A DNA stretch of 64,000 bases, taken from positions 3,447,501 to 3,511,500 of the forward strand of contig NZ_CP094380.1 in assembly GCF_022809775.1 (NCBI RefSeq), written 5' to 3'. Source of the DNA: Pseudodesulfovibrio tunisiensis (lineage in GTDB: Bacteria > Desulfobacterota > Desulfovibrionia > Desulfovibrionales > Desulfovibrionaceae). Each line of letters begins with the position of its first letter. The first letter of the stretch is position 1. Below the pieces are notes generated by a model. The model had not been told where the DNA came from. It saw nothing but the letters and a program-made list of their open reading frames with translations, and made no database searches. Below are positions 50,777-59,303 of the stretch, one piece after another. Both the position numbers and the translations under genes were made by a program.

Positions 50777-51112
50777 GTCATACCTCTGAAGCTATGGGCG
50801 CGCGCCCGGTTTTGCTCATGGTTGTTTGTATACACGACTGAGTGTGGCAAAACATGATAATCGTCAAAGGGTTTCCTTCTTGCACTATTTTTCACAAACA
50901 AGAGACAAAAAAGCAAGAGGTTGTCCTTGATTTGACACCTCTTTTTGTGAAAAATATAACAAGCGGCTGTAGTATTGCCGATTGGATATGCGGACTGATA
51001 CCTGCAGCATACGGTAAAAATCATGTTTGTGTGCGCAGATATCTGACAATACAGTTGCAAAGAGTGCCGAACTCGGCGTCAGGTTTGGGAAAATCCGTTC
51101 AGGAGGCAGATC
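50777..51112. promoter_or_regulatory. Divergent control region with 12-bp inverted repeat
   Basis: 336 AT-rich bases between the ferredoxin and Mo-enzyme genes. ATTTTTCACAAA (50887-50898) and its exact complement TTTGTGAAAAAT (50944-50955) are 45 bases apart. Each half contains TCACAA/TTGTGA, the kind of half-site used by CRP/FNR-type regulators such as HcpR. The arrangement could also be a stem-loop of the Mo-enzyme leader. No gene is supported here. Confidence 0.5.
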
Positions 51113-53203
51113 ATGGGTAAGAAAAAGGTGTACAGCATATGCGGCATGTGTTCGGTCCGCTGCCCCATTGAGGTGGAAGTGGAGAACGGCAAGGCCGTAT
51201 ACATTCAGGGAAATTCCCATGCCGGGGGGATTGAGGGATCGTTGTGCCCCCGCGGAGCTGCGGGAACGGCCCTGACCTATGACGAGGAGCGTCCCCAGTA
51301 CCCCATGATCCGGGAAGGGGAGCGTGGCGAAGGCAAATGGCGTCGCGTTTCCTGGGACGAGGCCCTTGATTACGTGGCGGGAAAGCTCACCGCGATTCAG
51401 GAGAAGTACGGCAAGGAGTCCGTGCTGTTCTCGGATCGCGGCGGACCGTTCCGCGATTTCCATCGCGCGTTTCTGCGTGGCATTGGCACGCCCAACTACA
51501 ACAATCATGATTCTGCCTGTGCGCGCAACGTTCAGAACGCGGCACTTTCCGTGTTCGGATTCGGCCGCAAGGGCGTTTCCTATGATTTGAAGAACGCCAA
51601 GCACGTGGTTGTGCAACAGCGGAACATTTTCGAGGCCGTGAACGTGGCTGAGGTCAACAACCTCATGAACGCTCGGGAAAAAGGGTGCAAGCTGACGGTC
51701 ATCGACGTGCGCGCCAATGTGACCGCCACCAAGGCAGACAACTTTTTCATGATCCGGCCCGGCACGGATTACGGTTTCAACCTTGCCGTGATTAATGCCC
51801 TGATTTTCGGGGATTTGTACGACAAGGAATACGTGGCCAAGTGGTTCAAGGATTTTGATGCGCTCAAGGAATTTGCGGCGCAGTACACCCCGGAATGGGC
51901 CGAGGAGGAAACCGGGATTTCCGCGGACGCAATTCGTGATTTCGCGGCCCAGCTGGCCGAGGCAGCGCCGTCCGTGCTCTGGCATCCGGGCTGGATGACC
52001 GCACGCTATTCCGATTCCTTCTATATGTCCCGTACCGCCTACATCATCAATGCGCTACTCGGTTCCATCGGCGCGCAGGGCGGCCTGCCCTTCATGAACA
52101 AGCCCGGCGACGTCGATCGCAAGGGGCTCAACAGCTTCATGAATCTGTATCCCAAGCCCGAGGCAAAGCGTGTCGACGGCGTGGGCTGGATGGAAGGCCG
52201 CACCCACTTCGACGCAGGGCCGGGACTGGTGCATCTGGCCTATGACGCGATCGTTTCCGGCGAACCCTATCCCATCAAGGCGTACATCGCCCATCGTCAC
52301 GACCCGCTCATGGCCTACCCGGATGTGGATGATGTTCGCGCCATGTGGGACAATCTGGACCTGCTTGTGTCCGTGACCTTTACCTGGTCCGACACGGCCT
52401 GGAATGCGGACGTGGTTCTGCCCATGTCGCCGTATCTGGAGCGCGAGTCCATCATCATGACCAAGAACGGCCCCAAGCCCGCTTTCCAGATTCGCAGGCG
52501 TGCGGTTCAGCCCGTGTACGACACCAAGGCCCAGTGGGAAATCTATGCTGGTCTGGCAAAGCGCATGGGGCTCAAGGAACTTGCCTTCGAGTCCGCCGAG
52601 GACGTCTGGAATTTCCAGCTCGAAGGCACCGGAGTCTCTCTGGCCGACTTCGACGCGACCGGTCTCGTGCCTCTGGCCGACGCGCCGCTGGTCAAGCCCG
52701 TGAAGGAAGGTTCCTTCAAGACACCGTCCGGCAAGATCGAAATGATCAATGAAAAGCTGGAAAAGGACGGCTGTCTCTCCCTCAAGCCATACACCTCGCC
52801 CGAACGCCCGCCTGAAGGTCGTTTTCGCATCACTTTCGGGCGGTGCGTTCTGCACACCCAGGGCCATACCTTGAACAACGCGCTTCTCAATGAGCGCATG
52901 AGTGAGAACGTGCTCTGGATCAATACGGAACGCGCCCGCGAATTGGGCATTGCCGATGGTGACGCGGTGACCATTTCCTCCAACGGTCATTCCGGCACCA
53001 TCAGGGCTTTTGTCACGGACTTCATCCACCCCGAGGCCGTGTTCATGCTTCACGGATTCGGCCATACCCTGCCCGTGGAATCCCGAGCCAGGGGCAAGGG
53101 CGTTGCCGACAACCAGCTCATGCCCAAGGGCATCCGCAAGTACGACAAGTGCGGCGGTGCCGTGGCCATGCAGGAACATTTCGTTTCCGTTGCCAAGGCG
53201 TAA
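51113..53203 (+). CDS. Molybdopterin oxidoreductase, thiosulfate/polysulfide-reductase-like catalytic subunit
   Basis: 696 residues with an N-terminal [4Fe-4S] motif (Cys 10, 13, 17 and 45, CGMCSVRC...LCPRG), the molybdopterin-binding domains and a probable Mo-ligating Cys 136 (HDSACARN). Cys at that place and the overall length match the PhsA/PsrA/SrrA branch of the DMSO-reductase family. There is no twin-arginine signal, so the enzyme appears cytoplasmic, unlike PhsA/PsrA, and no NrfD-like membrane gene is nearby. The ferredoxin subunit is divergent. Substrate cannot be told from sequence. Ribosome site AGGAGG-like (CAGGAGGC) precedes the start. Confidence 0.85.
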   Translation: MGKKKVYSICGMCSVRCPIEVEVENGKAVYIQGNSHAGGIEGSLCPRGAAGTALTYDEERPQYPMIREGERGEGKWRRVSWDEALDYVAGKLTAIQEKYGKESVLFSDRGGPFRDFHRAFLRGIGTPNYNNHDSACARNVQNAALSVFGFGRKGVSYDLKNAKHVVVQQRNIFEAVNVAEVNNLMNAREKGCKLTVIDVRANVTATKADNFFMIRPGTDYGFNLAVINALIFGDLYDKEYVAKWFKDFDALKEFAAQYTPEWAEEETGISADAIRDFAAQLAEAAPSVLWHPGWMTARYSDSFYMSRTAYIINALLGSIGAQGGLPFMNKPGDVDRKGLNSFMNLYPKPEAKRVDGVGWMEGRTHFDAGPGLVHLAYDAIVSGEPYPIKAYIAHRHDPLMAYPDVDDVRAMWDNLDLLVSVTFTWSDTAWNADVVLPMSPYLERESIIMTKNGPKPAFQIRRRAVQPVYDTKAQWEIYAGLAKRMGLKELAFESAEDVWNFQLEGTGVSLADFDATGLVPLADAPLVKPVKEGSFKTPSGKIEMINEKLEKDGCLSLKPYTSPERPPEGRFRITFGRCVLHTQGHTLNNALLNERMSENVLWINTERARELGIADGDAVTISSNGHSGTIRAFVTDFIHPEAVFMLHGFGHTLPVESRARGKGVADNQLMPKGIRKYDKCGGAVAMQEHFVSVAKA

Positions 53204-53227
53204 GAGCGACTGTTCCGTAAACGCAAA

Positions 53228-53260
53228 GGGCCGCCCCGCAAGGGGCGGCCCTTTTTTTTT
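53228..53260 (+). terminator. Intrinsic terminator of the Mo-enzyme gene
   Basis: GGGCCGCCCC and GGGGCGGCCC form a 10-bp stem with loop GCAA, followed by nine T. Confidence 0.95.
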
Positions 53261-53433
53261 GCGTGCGAACAGGCCGCATCATGCACGGCTTTTTCCGCTT
53301 CTGCATGTTGCCAAACTTGCTGTCGAATTGATATATCTTCATCTATGCATGCGGTGGGCCAAAATTCTGCATAAAAGTTGGCTTTTTTCAAGGCCCCTCT
53401 TTTTCGTAAAAATTTCGGCGGATTCCAGCAAGA
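53261..53433 (+). promoter_or_regulatory. AT-rich leader upstream of the CRISPR array
   Basis: In the orientation of E. coli-type I-E repeats (GTGTTCCCC at the 5' side, GATGAACCG at the 3' side) this is the leader side. The last 100 bases (53330-53433) are AT-rich with CATAAAAGTTGGCTTTTTTC and TTTTTCGTAAAAATTTC. No gene is present. Confidence 0.6.
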
Positions 53434-54256
53434 GTGTTCCCCACACGTGTGGGGATGAACCGCACCAGAACTCCTGATGTGTCATGAGTCCGGTGGTGTT
53501 CCCCACACGTGTGGGGATGAACCGGCGGCAGGCGGGGCAAACGGGTTCGTGGACATGTGTTCCCCACACGTGTGGGGATGAACCGGCGCAGCGACCCTGA
53601 CCAAGTGGACCCAGCAGGTGTTCCCCACACGTGTGGGGATGAACCGAACTGCCACTGCCCCCCGATCTTGACTCCGCCGTGTTCCCCACACGTGTGGGGA
53701 TGAACCGTTGTTTCCCCGCCTGAGCCGAAGTCTGGAACCGTGTTCCCCACACGTGTGGGGATGAACCGAGCTCGGATCATTGCGGCCCGGGCCGCGTCCC
53801 GTGTTCCCCACACGTGTGGGGATGAACCGCTGGCCGACCAGCCCAGCCGCGCGCCACGGCAGTGTTCCCCACACGTGTGGGGATGAACCAGTGCCAAATC
53901 CCATAGCCCCCTGCCAACATCAGTGTTCCCCACACGTGTGGGGATGAACCGCCGGTTACCTTGCCATAAATGCGGGACTTCTTGTGTTCCCCACACGTGT
54001 GGGGATGAACCGGCCACTTCCACCCGTTCCAGCCGCAATATGTTGTGTTCCCCACACGTGTGGGGATGAACCGACACGGAGCGTAGAAACTCCAACAGGC
54101 GGACAGTGTTCCCCACACGTGTGGGGATGAACCGCACTGGCTGAAATTCGAACCGGAAAGATTTTGGTGTTCCCCACACGTGTGGGGATGAACCGCAGGC
54201 AATAATGAAGACTGATAAAATTCGACTGTGTTCCCCACACGTGTGGGGATGAACCG
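53434..54256 (+). CRISPR. CRISPR array, type I-E-like, 14 repeats and 13 spacers
   Basis: Repeats of 29 bp start at 53434, 53496, 53557, 53618, 53679, 53740, 53801, 53862, 53923, 53984, 54045, 54106, 54167 and 54228. The first spacer is 33 bp, the others 32. The repeat begins GTGTTCCCCACACGTGTG and ends GGGGATGAACCG, so its core CCCCACACGTGTGGGG is a perfect 16-bp palindrome, where E. coli repeats have an interrupted one. Only the repeat at 53862 deviates (final G to A). Sizes and ends match subtype I-E. No cas genes lie within about 50 kb to the left or 10 kb to the right in this window. Confidence 0.98.
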
Positions 54257-54320
54257 GAGTTCAGCGATTTTATGGGGCGTATGGCGATTGATTGTTGGAT
54301 TTTAGTGTGACAAGTTCCCT

Positions 54321-54574
54321 CGGCCCAACCAACCTTCCACCGTTTCCCTTTGATCAAGGCTTCCGTCCCAGTGGCGGACGCACGGCAGAACAGCCTTGAT
54401 CAAGTAGGAAACGCGCACGGCCGGGGCGGTCCCAAAAGGCGGCTTTTAGTTCCTTTTATCCGCCTTGATATAAAAGGAACTCGCCCGAGAAGGGCGAAAT
54501 CTTCCCTTATCAAGTTGGTGCGCAGTCTACGGCGAATTGCTTCGCCCGGCACGGCAGGCCAAGCTCGTACAGCC
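54321..54574 (+). repeat. 254-bp direct repeat, copy 1 (hairpin-rich)
   Basis: It is repeated without any insertion or deletion 559 bases downstream (54880-55133) with roughly ten base differences. Internal stems: GATCAAGGCT (54352-54361)/AGCCTTGATC (54392-54401), AGTTCCTTTTAT (54448-54459)/ATAAAAGGAACT (54470-54481), TCGCCC/GGGCGA and GGCGAA/TTCGCC. No gene is supported within it. It begins 64 bases after the last CRISPR repeat. Confidence 0.9.
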
Positions 54575-54728
54575 CCACCTCTTCAAGGCGCGTAACCGCG
54601 CCGCCTTCGCCGTGCCATCCTGCAAGGTGAGGATTTCGCCCTTCCCGGGCGAGTTCATTTTTTTGTTGGGGCAAAAAAATAAACGAAAAAAAAGCCCCTT
54701 TGCACTGTGCTCCCGACTCCCTCGGGCA

Positions 54729-54815
54729 GGAACCAGTAGCGCCCTCCCGCCGGGCGATTGCGACGTTTCCTCCGGAAACCGCATCGCCACGGCTTCGGTC
54801 GCTTCGACTGGTTCC
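54729..54815 (+). other. Nested hairpin between the two direct repeats, candidate RNA
   Basis: GGAACCAGT (54729-54737) pairs with ACTGGTTCC (54807-54815); inside, GGCGATTGCG pairs with CGCATCGCC (one bulge), and the tip is GTTTCC-TCC-GGAAAC. An 87-base cruciform with three coaxial stems results. Just upstream, CCCGA-CTCC-TCGGG forms another small stem, and a run AAAAAAATAAACGAAAAAAAA precedes it. No gene is supported. Confidence 0.6.
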
Positions 54816-54879
54816 AAGCCCTTGCGAGCCGAAATCCGGTCTGGGTAAGGAACACTGTTCCGGGCGTGATGAGTCCCCC

Positions 54880-55133
54880 CGGCCCAACCAACCTTCCACC
54901 GTTTCCCTTTGATCAAGGCTTCCGTCCCAGTGGCGGACGCACAGTAGACCAGCCTTGATCAAGTAGGAAACGCGCACGGCCGGGGCGGTCCCAAAAGGCG
55001 GCTTTTAGTTCCTTTTATTCGCCTTGATATAAAAGGAACTCGCCCGAGAAGGGCGAAATCTTCCCTTATCAAGTTGGTGCGCAGTCTACGGCGAATTGCT
55101 TCGCCCGGCACGGCTCGCCAAGCTTGTGCAGCC
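54880..55133 (+). repeat. 254-bp direct repeat, copy 2
   Basis: Near-identical to 54321-54574; the listed stems are all preserved, because the differences fall in loops or between stems (for example CACGGCAGAAC versus CACAGTAGACC in the first loop, and TTTATCC versus TTTATTC). It ends six bases before the hslU terminator. Confidence 0.9.
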
Positions 55134-55138
55134 TCAAC

Positions 55139-55174
55139 AAAAAAGCCCTTTCCCGCAAGGGAAAGGGCTTTTTT
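55139..55174. terminator. Strong bidirectional terminator next to hslU
   Basis: AAAAAAGCCCTTTCCC (55139-55154) and GGGAAAGGGCTTTTTT (55159-55174) form a perfect 16-bp repeat with loop GCAA; A-run and T-run allow termination on both strands. On the minus strand it lies 22 bases after the hslU stop. Confidence 0.93.
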
Positions 55175-55196
55175 GATATCTTGTGATTCGAGGAAT

Positions 55197-56561
55197 CTAC
55201 AGAATGTATCTGGAAAGGTCGCGGTCTTCCGTGACCTCTTCCAGCTGATTTCTCACGTAATCCTTGTCGATCATCACGGACTGGCCGGATTTGTCCGGCG
55301 CGTCGAAGGACAGCTCGGCAAGGAGCTTTTCCATGAGGGTGTAGAGTCGGCGTGCGCCGATGTTCTCGGATTCCTCGTTGATGCGTTCGGCATATTCGGC
55401 CACGGTTTCCAAGGCTTCCTTGGAAAAATCGATGTCCATGCCTTCGGTCTTGAGCAGGGCCTTGTACTGGACCGTGAGCGCGTTTTTCGGCTCGGTCAGG
55501 ATGCGGTAGAACTCCTCCTTGTGCAGGGGGGCGAGTTCCTCGCGCAGGGGAAAACGGCCCTGAAGTTCCGGGATCAGGTCCGAGGGTTTGGCAAAGTGGA
55601 ACGCACCCGCGCCGATGAACAGGATGTGGTCCGTGTTGACCATGCCGTACTTGGTGTTCACAACGCAGCCTTCCACAACCGGGAGCATGTCGCGCTGCAC
55701 ACCTTCGCGGGACACGTCCGTTCCGCCGCCATGCTCGTGGCGGGTGGCGATCTTGTCCAGTTCGTCCACGAACAGGATGCCGGTCTGCTCCACGCGCTCG
55801 CGTGCCAGTTCCACAACCGTGTCCATGTCGATCAGCTTGTCCGCTTCTTCCTCGATGAGCTGTTCGTAGGCTTCGCGGATTTTGACCTTGCGGGTCTTGC
55901 GTTTGCCCGGAAACATGCGGGAGAACATGTCCTGCATGTTGTGGCCCATTTCCTCCATGCCCGGGATGGACATGATCTCCACCTGCGCACCGGACTGGAC
56001 CGTGACTTCCATCTCGATCTCGCGTTCGTCGAGCTGGCCCGCGCGGAACATCTTGCGGAACTTTTCGCGCGTGGAATCGTCCTTGGGCTTTTCCGGGGCT
56101 GGCTCGTATTCACTGCCATTGGCATAGGCCGGAGTCTGGGACTTGGGCGCGGGAAGCAGCAAATCCAGAATGCGTTCCTCGGCGTTCTTTTCCGCCTTGA
56201 TGCGCACCTTCTGGGTTTCCTCCTTCTTGACCATGCTCACGCCGACCTCCATGAGATCGCGGATCATGGATTCCACGTCGCGACCCACATAGCCGACTTC
56301 CGTGAATTTGGTGGCTTCAACCTTGAAGAACGGGCATCCGGAAAGCCGGGCCAGCCTGCGGGCGATTTCGGTCTTGCCCACGCCGGTGGGGCCCATGAGA
56401 ATGATGTTCTTGGGCGCGATTTCGTCGCGAAGCTCGGGATCGAGCTGCTGTCTGCGCCACCGGTTGCGCATGGCGATGGCGACCATGCGTTTGGCTTCGT
56501 GCTGGCCAATGATGTACCTGTCGAGTTCGGAAACGATTTCCCTTGGGGTCAGATTGCTCAT
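55197..56561 (-). CDS. hslU: HslU, ATPase subunit of the HslUV protease
   Basis: 454 residues starting [20 protein letters not shown]. Walker A GPTGVGKT, the pore-loop region GYVGRD, a long intermediate domain (110-240), Walker [12 protein letters not shown] and the C-terminal end SRYIL, which docks into HslV, are all present. It unfolds substrates for HslV. It lies 33 bases after hslV on the same strand, the usual hslVU order. Confidence 0.97.
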   Translation of the reverse strand: MSNLTPREIVSELDRYIIGQHEAKRMVAIAMRNRWRRQQLDPELRDEIAPKNIILMGPTGVGKTEIARRLARLSGCPFFKVEATKFTEVGYVGRDVESMIRDLMEVGVSMVKKEETQKVRIKAEKNAEERILDLLLPAPKSQTPAYANGSEYEPAPEKPKDDSTREKFRKMFRAGQLDEREIEMEVTVQSGAQVEIMSIPGMEEMGHNMQDMFSRMFPGKRKTRKVKIREAYEQLIEEEADKLIDMDTVVELARERVEQTGILFVDELDKIATRHEHGGGTDVSREGVQRDMLPVVEGCVVNTKYGMVNTDHILFIGAGAFHFAKPSDLIPELQGRFPLREELAPLHKEEFYRILTEPKNALTVQYKALLKTEGMDIDFSKEALETVAEYAERINEESENIGARRLYTLMEKLLAELSFDAPDKSGQSVMIDKDYVRNQLEEVTEDRDLSRYIL

Positions 56562-56594
56562 TATCTGTTCTCGTTCTGCGTTTGGGGAGCCGGA

Positions 56595-57134
56595 CTATTT
56601 GTCCTGGGTCTCCACCACGATGTTGTTGTTGGTGTACACGCACAATTCGCTGGCAATTTCCATGGATTTTTCCACGATTTCGCTGGCGGGCATGTCGGTG
56701 TGACGGCGGAGGGCACGGGCTGCGGAAAGGGCGTAGGCCCCGCCCGAACCAATGGCGGCCAGACCGTCGTCAGGCTCGATCACGTCGCCGGTGCCGGAAA
56801 TGATCAGGATGTGTTCGCCGTCCGCGGCAAGGAGCATGGCTTCGAGCTTGCGCAGATATTTGTCCGTGCGCCAATCCTTGGCCAGTTCGACCGCTGCGCG
56901 CAGCAGGTTGCCGGAATAGGTCTCCAGCTTGCTTTCGAACCGTTCGGAAAGGGTGAATGCGTCGGCAGTGGCCCCGGCAAAGCCGACAACGACCTTGTCC
57001 TTGTAGATGCGGCGCACCTTGCGCGCAGTGTGCTTCATGGCAATGGTCTGGCCAAGCGTGACCTGACCGTCGCCTGCCATGGCGGTTCCCTTTTCGTCCT
57101 TGACCGCGAGAATGGTCGTGCCTCTAAGTTCCAT
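56595..57134 (-). CDS. hslV: HslV, peptidase subunit of the HslUV protease
   Basis: 179 residues. The catalytic N-terminal Thr is in RGTTILAV, with [10 protein letters not shown] and [22 protein letters not shown] as further family blocks. Four to five residues (MELRG) precede the TT pair, so more than the initiator Met must be removed, or the start is misplaced; no other in-frame start fits. The gene starts directly after the stop of the macrodomain gene. Confidence 0.95.
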   Translation of the reverse strand: MELRGTTILAVKDEKGTAMAGDGQVTLGQTIAMKHTARKVRRIYKDKVVVGFAGATADAFTLSERFESKLETYSGNLLRAAVELAKDWRTDKYLRKLEAMLLAADGEHILIISGTGDVIEPDDGLAAIGSGGAYALSAARALRRHTDMPASEIVEKSMEIASELCVYTNNNIVVETQDK

Positions 57135-57701
57135 CTATTGTTCTCCTGTGTGTGGCCCGAGCAGGATGCGGGCCGAGTTCAACCATGTTTCCAGTGCGCG
57201 CGAATCATGCAGGACCATGCGCGCTTCGTGCACCAGCCCACGCTCCAGACCGTGCCGAAGTTCGGTCAGGGCGATGCGTGACGCCTGTTCGACCGGATAG
57301 CCATACACCCCGCAGGAAATAGCGGGAAAGGCGATGGCGTCGATGTTGCTGGCGTGGGCCAGTTCAAGGGAATTGCGGTATGCATCCGCAAGACGTTGCG
57401 GTTCGTTCTGCGTATTGCCACGCCAGATCGGTCCGACCGTGTGGATGATGTGTTCGGCCTTGAGATTGAAGCCCGAGGTGATCACGGCCTTGCCCGGGGC
57501 AAGGCTGCCAATGTGCGTGATGATGGCCTGACAGGCGGCCTGAAGCTGTTCGAGTCCGGCAGCGGTGTGAATGGCTCCGTCAACGCCGCCGCCTCCGGCA
57601 AGCCGGGAATTGGCCGCGTTCACGATGGCCTGAATGTCCAGAGTGGTGATGTCGCCCTGCTGGATGGCGAGAGCGGCGCTGCCGATGGTCCAGATGTGCA
57701 T
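57135..57701 (-). CDS. Macrodomain protein, O-acetyl-ADP-ribose deacetylase type
   Basis: 188 residues of a single macrodomain: GDITTLDIQAIVNAANSRLAGGGGVDGAIH (split here between 17 and 46) contains the NAAN and GGGVDGAI loops that bind ADP-ribose, and FPAISCGVYGYP the second binding loop. Members remove ADP-ribose from proteins or deacetylate O-acetyl-ADP-ribose. Stop and hslV start abut, which places it in one operon with hslVU; a link between ADP-ribose signalling and proteolysis is possible but only contextual. Confidence 0.92.
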   Translation of the reverse strand: MHIWTIGSAALAIQQGDITTLDIQAIVNAANSRLAGGGGVDGAIHTAAGLEQLQAACQAIITHIGSLAPGKAVITSGFNLKAEHIIHTVGPIWRGNTQNEPQRLADAYRNSLELAHASNIDAIAFPAISCGVYGYPVEQASRIALTELRHGLERGLVHEARMVLHDSRALETWLNSARILLGPHTGEQ

Positions 57702-57771
57702 ACTGATTCAGATAGATAATGTCTTGAATCGGGATGGCAAGGGCGGGCCGGGATTTTTGCGGGGGAAGGGA

Positions 57772-57804
57772 CGAGCGCCGCCCGGATTGATCGGACGGCG
57801 CTCG
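57772..57804 (-). terminator. Hairpin after the choloylglycine-hydrolase-family gene
   Basis: CGAGCGCCG (57772-57780) and CGGCGCTCG (57796-57804) form a 9-bp stem that can extend inward. No T-run follows, so termination strength is doubtful. It lies 17 bases after the stop codon. Confidence 0.5.
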
Positions 57805-57821
57805 CGGGGTCGGGAAAGAGA

Positions 57822-58832
57822 CTATTTGCTGAAGCTGGCGGAGATGTCGCCGGACAATCCCTGAATGGGCAGGAACAGGCGGTGTTCCTTGTTGCCTTCA
57901 GCAAGGGGCAGCTTGTCCAGCTCCACGGTGCAGATTTCCGGGTTGCGCAGGGTGCGGAAACAAACCTTGCGCGCCTTGATGTCCGTGACCACGGTCCAGT
58001 AGGTGCAGCCGTGCGGAAACATGGGCGGCACGGCAATGGTCTGGATCATGGCAAACCCGTCGTGCACGGCTTCCAGATCGGATTTCGGCTCGGGCAGGTG
58101 TTTGCGATAGAACGCGCCGCGCACGAACCTGTCGATGGACTCCTGATGACCGGGAATGGCCCTGGTGCCGCCGAAATCCTCGTATTCGCCAAGGGCCTTC
58201 ACGGCATCCGCGTAGATGGTGTTGGTCAGGACCGGGATCTCCGGCTCGCGGGTAATGCGCAGTCTGCCGTCCACATACTCGGCCATGGCGCTGTTGCCCT
58301 GTGCGTCGTGCATGTACACGTGCAGCATCATCTTCAGTCCCTGAGCCGGGAATGAGGTCAGGCGGTAGGCCGGGTTTTCCATGTCGGCCACGGCCTCGTC
58401 CACGGTGGCGAAGTTGTCCACCAGATACTGGATGAGAGAGCCAACGCACAGAGTGGTGCCGCCCTTGCCTGCCGGGTACACGGATTCGGGCAGGTAGTAG
58501 GTGCCCACCTTGAAGCCCGCTTCGTTGATGCCGTCCACGCCGGTTTCGATGGCTCCGGCATCGTTTTTCAGAATGGTGGAGAATGTCAGGCTGCCGTACT
58601 TGGCGGTCCAGCTCAGAGGCGTTTCATCGGGCAGGGCATAGTTGGAACAATGCTCAACACCGCGCGGCGAGGACAGAACAACGCCACTGTCCACCATGAA
58701 GTCGAAAGTCCGCGAGGACACGTTGTTCGCCTTCAGGTAAATTTCCGAACACGCTGTCGCCGTCCCGGCCACGAGCAGACCTGCGACCAGTGCCAATGCG
58801 GCCATCACAATGAAATTATTCTTCATCTTCAT
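57822..58832 (-). CDS. Secreted linear amide C-N hydrolase (choloylglycine hydrolase family)
   Basis: 336 residues. A signal peptide ends ATA, and the next residue is Cys 28 (CSEIYLKA), the N-terminal nucleophile of the Ntn fold of penicillin V acylases and bile-salt hydrolases. Arg in SSRTFDFMVD, GINEAGFKVG and Asn/Arg residues near NTIYADA and GHQESIDRF fit the active site. Cleavage of the signal would itself expose the catalytic Cys, so the enzyme is active in the periplasm. Substrates could be acyl-homoserine lactones or other N-acyl amides. The GAGG site at AGGAGC precedes the start. No partner gene is adjacent. Confidence 0.9.
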   Translation of the reverse strand: MKMKNNFIVMAALALVAGLLVAGTATACSEIYLKANNVSSRTFDFMVDSGVVLSSPRGVEHCSNYALPDETPLSWTAKYGSLTFSTILKNDAGAIETGVDGINEAGFKVGTYYLPESVYPAGKGGTTLCVGSLIQYLVDNFATVDEAVADMENPAYRLTSFPAQGLKMMLHVYMHDAQGNSAMAEYVDGRLRITREPEIPVLTNTIYADAVKALGEYEDFGGTRAIPGHQESIDRFVRGAFYRKHLPEPKSDLEAVHDGFAMIQTIAVPPMFPHGCTYWTVVTDIKARKVCFRTLRNPEICTVELDKLPLAEGNKEHRLFLPIQGLSGDISASFSK

Positions 58833-59016
58833 GATTTGCTCCTGTGTGTTGTTTGCATGAAGTCCGATTGGGTATCAACAGGATTTTCCATGGTCAATAG
58901 AAATATTCATTTGTGTATGAATGATTTTGAGGAGCAAGTAATATGGTAATCCCCCCGAAAATTAATGGTCCTCAAAAAGTAGAATTTTCTCGTAAGACCA
59001 ACGCAGGAGATTTTAC

Positions 59017-59283
59017 ATGAAGAAATCCCGTTATTCCGACAGTCAGATTTTGGGCATATTGAAGCAGGCCGAGGGAGGCATCCCCGTGGCCCAGCTTTGT
59101 CGTGAGCATGGCATGAGCAGCGCGACCTTTTACAAATGGCGTTCCAAATTCGGCGGTATGGACGCCTCGCTGATGGCACGCATGAAAGAGCTGGAGAAGG
59201 AAAACCGACTCCTCAAACGCATGTATGCCGAAGAGAAGATGAAGGCCGAAGTCGTTGCCGAGGCACTCGCAAAAAACTGGTAA
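59017..59283 (+). CDS. IS3-family OrfA (helix-turn-helix)
   Basis: 88 residues starting [17 protein letters not shown] with a helix-turn-helix ([19 protein letters not shown]) and a Leu-zipper-like tail ([16 protein letters not shown]). It binds the IS ends. It ends AKNW-stop at the frameshift site. Confidence 0.95.
   Translation: MKKSRYSDSQILGILKQAEGGIPVAQLCREHGMSSATFYKWRSKFGGMDASLMARMKELEKENRLLKRMYAEEKMKAEVVAEALAKNW
59271..59277 (+). promoter_or_regulatory. Slippery site A-AAA-AAC for -1 frameshift of orfA into orfB
   Basis: The heptamer is in the correct phase (GCA AAA AAC) four codons before the orfA stop. A -1 slip continues as [15 protein letters not shown] into OrfB, giving the fused transposase. 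Confidence 0.85.
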
Positions 59284-59303
59284 GGCCGTCTCGTCGACGC
59301 GAG

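Noticed and set aside
53388-54238. Minus-strand frames with repeated SSPHVWGT / RFIPTRVGNT peptides
   Set aside because: These are translations of the CRISPR repeats; periodicity is nucleotide-level (61 bp), not a repeat protein.
54313-54916. Minus-strand frames beginning MIKGKRWKVGW in both 254-bp repeats
   Set aside because: They differ soon after the repeat border, run into unrelated sequence and have no ribosome site; the identical starts only reflect the DNA repeat.
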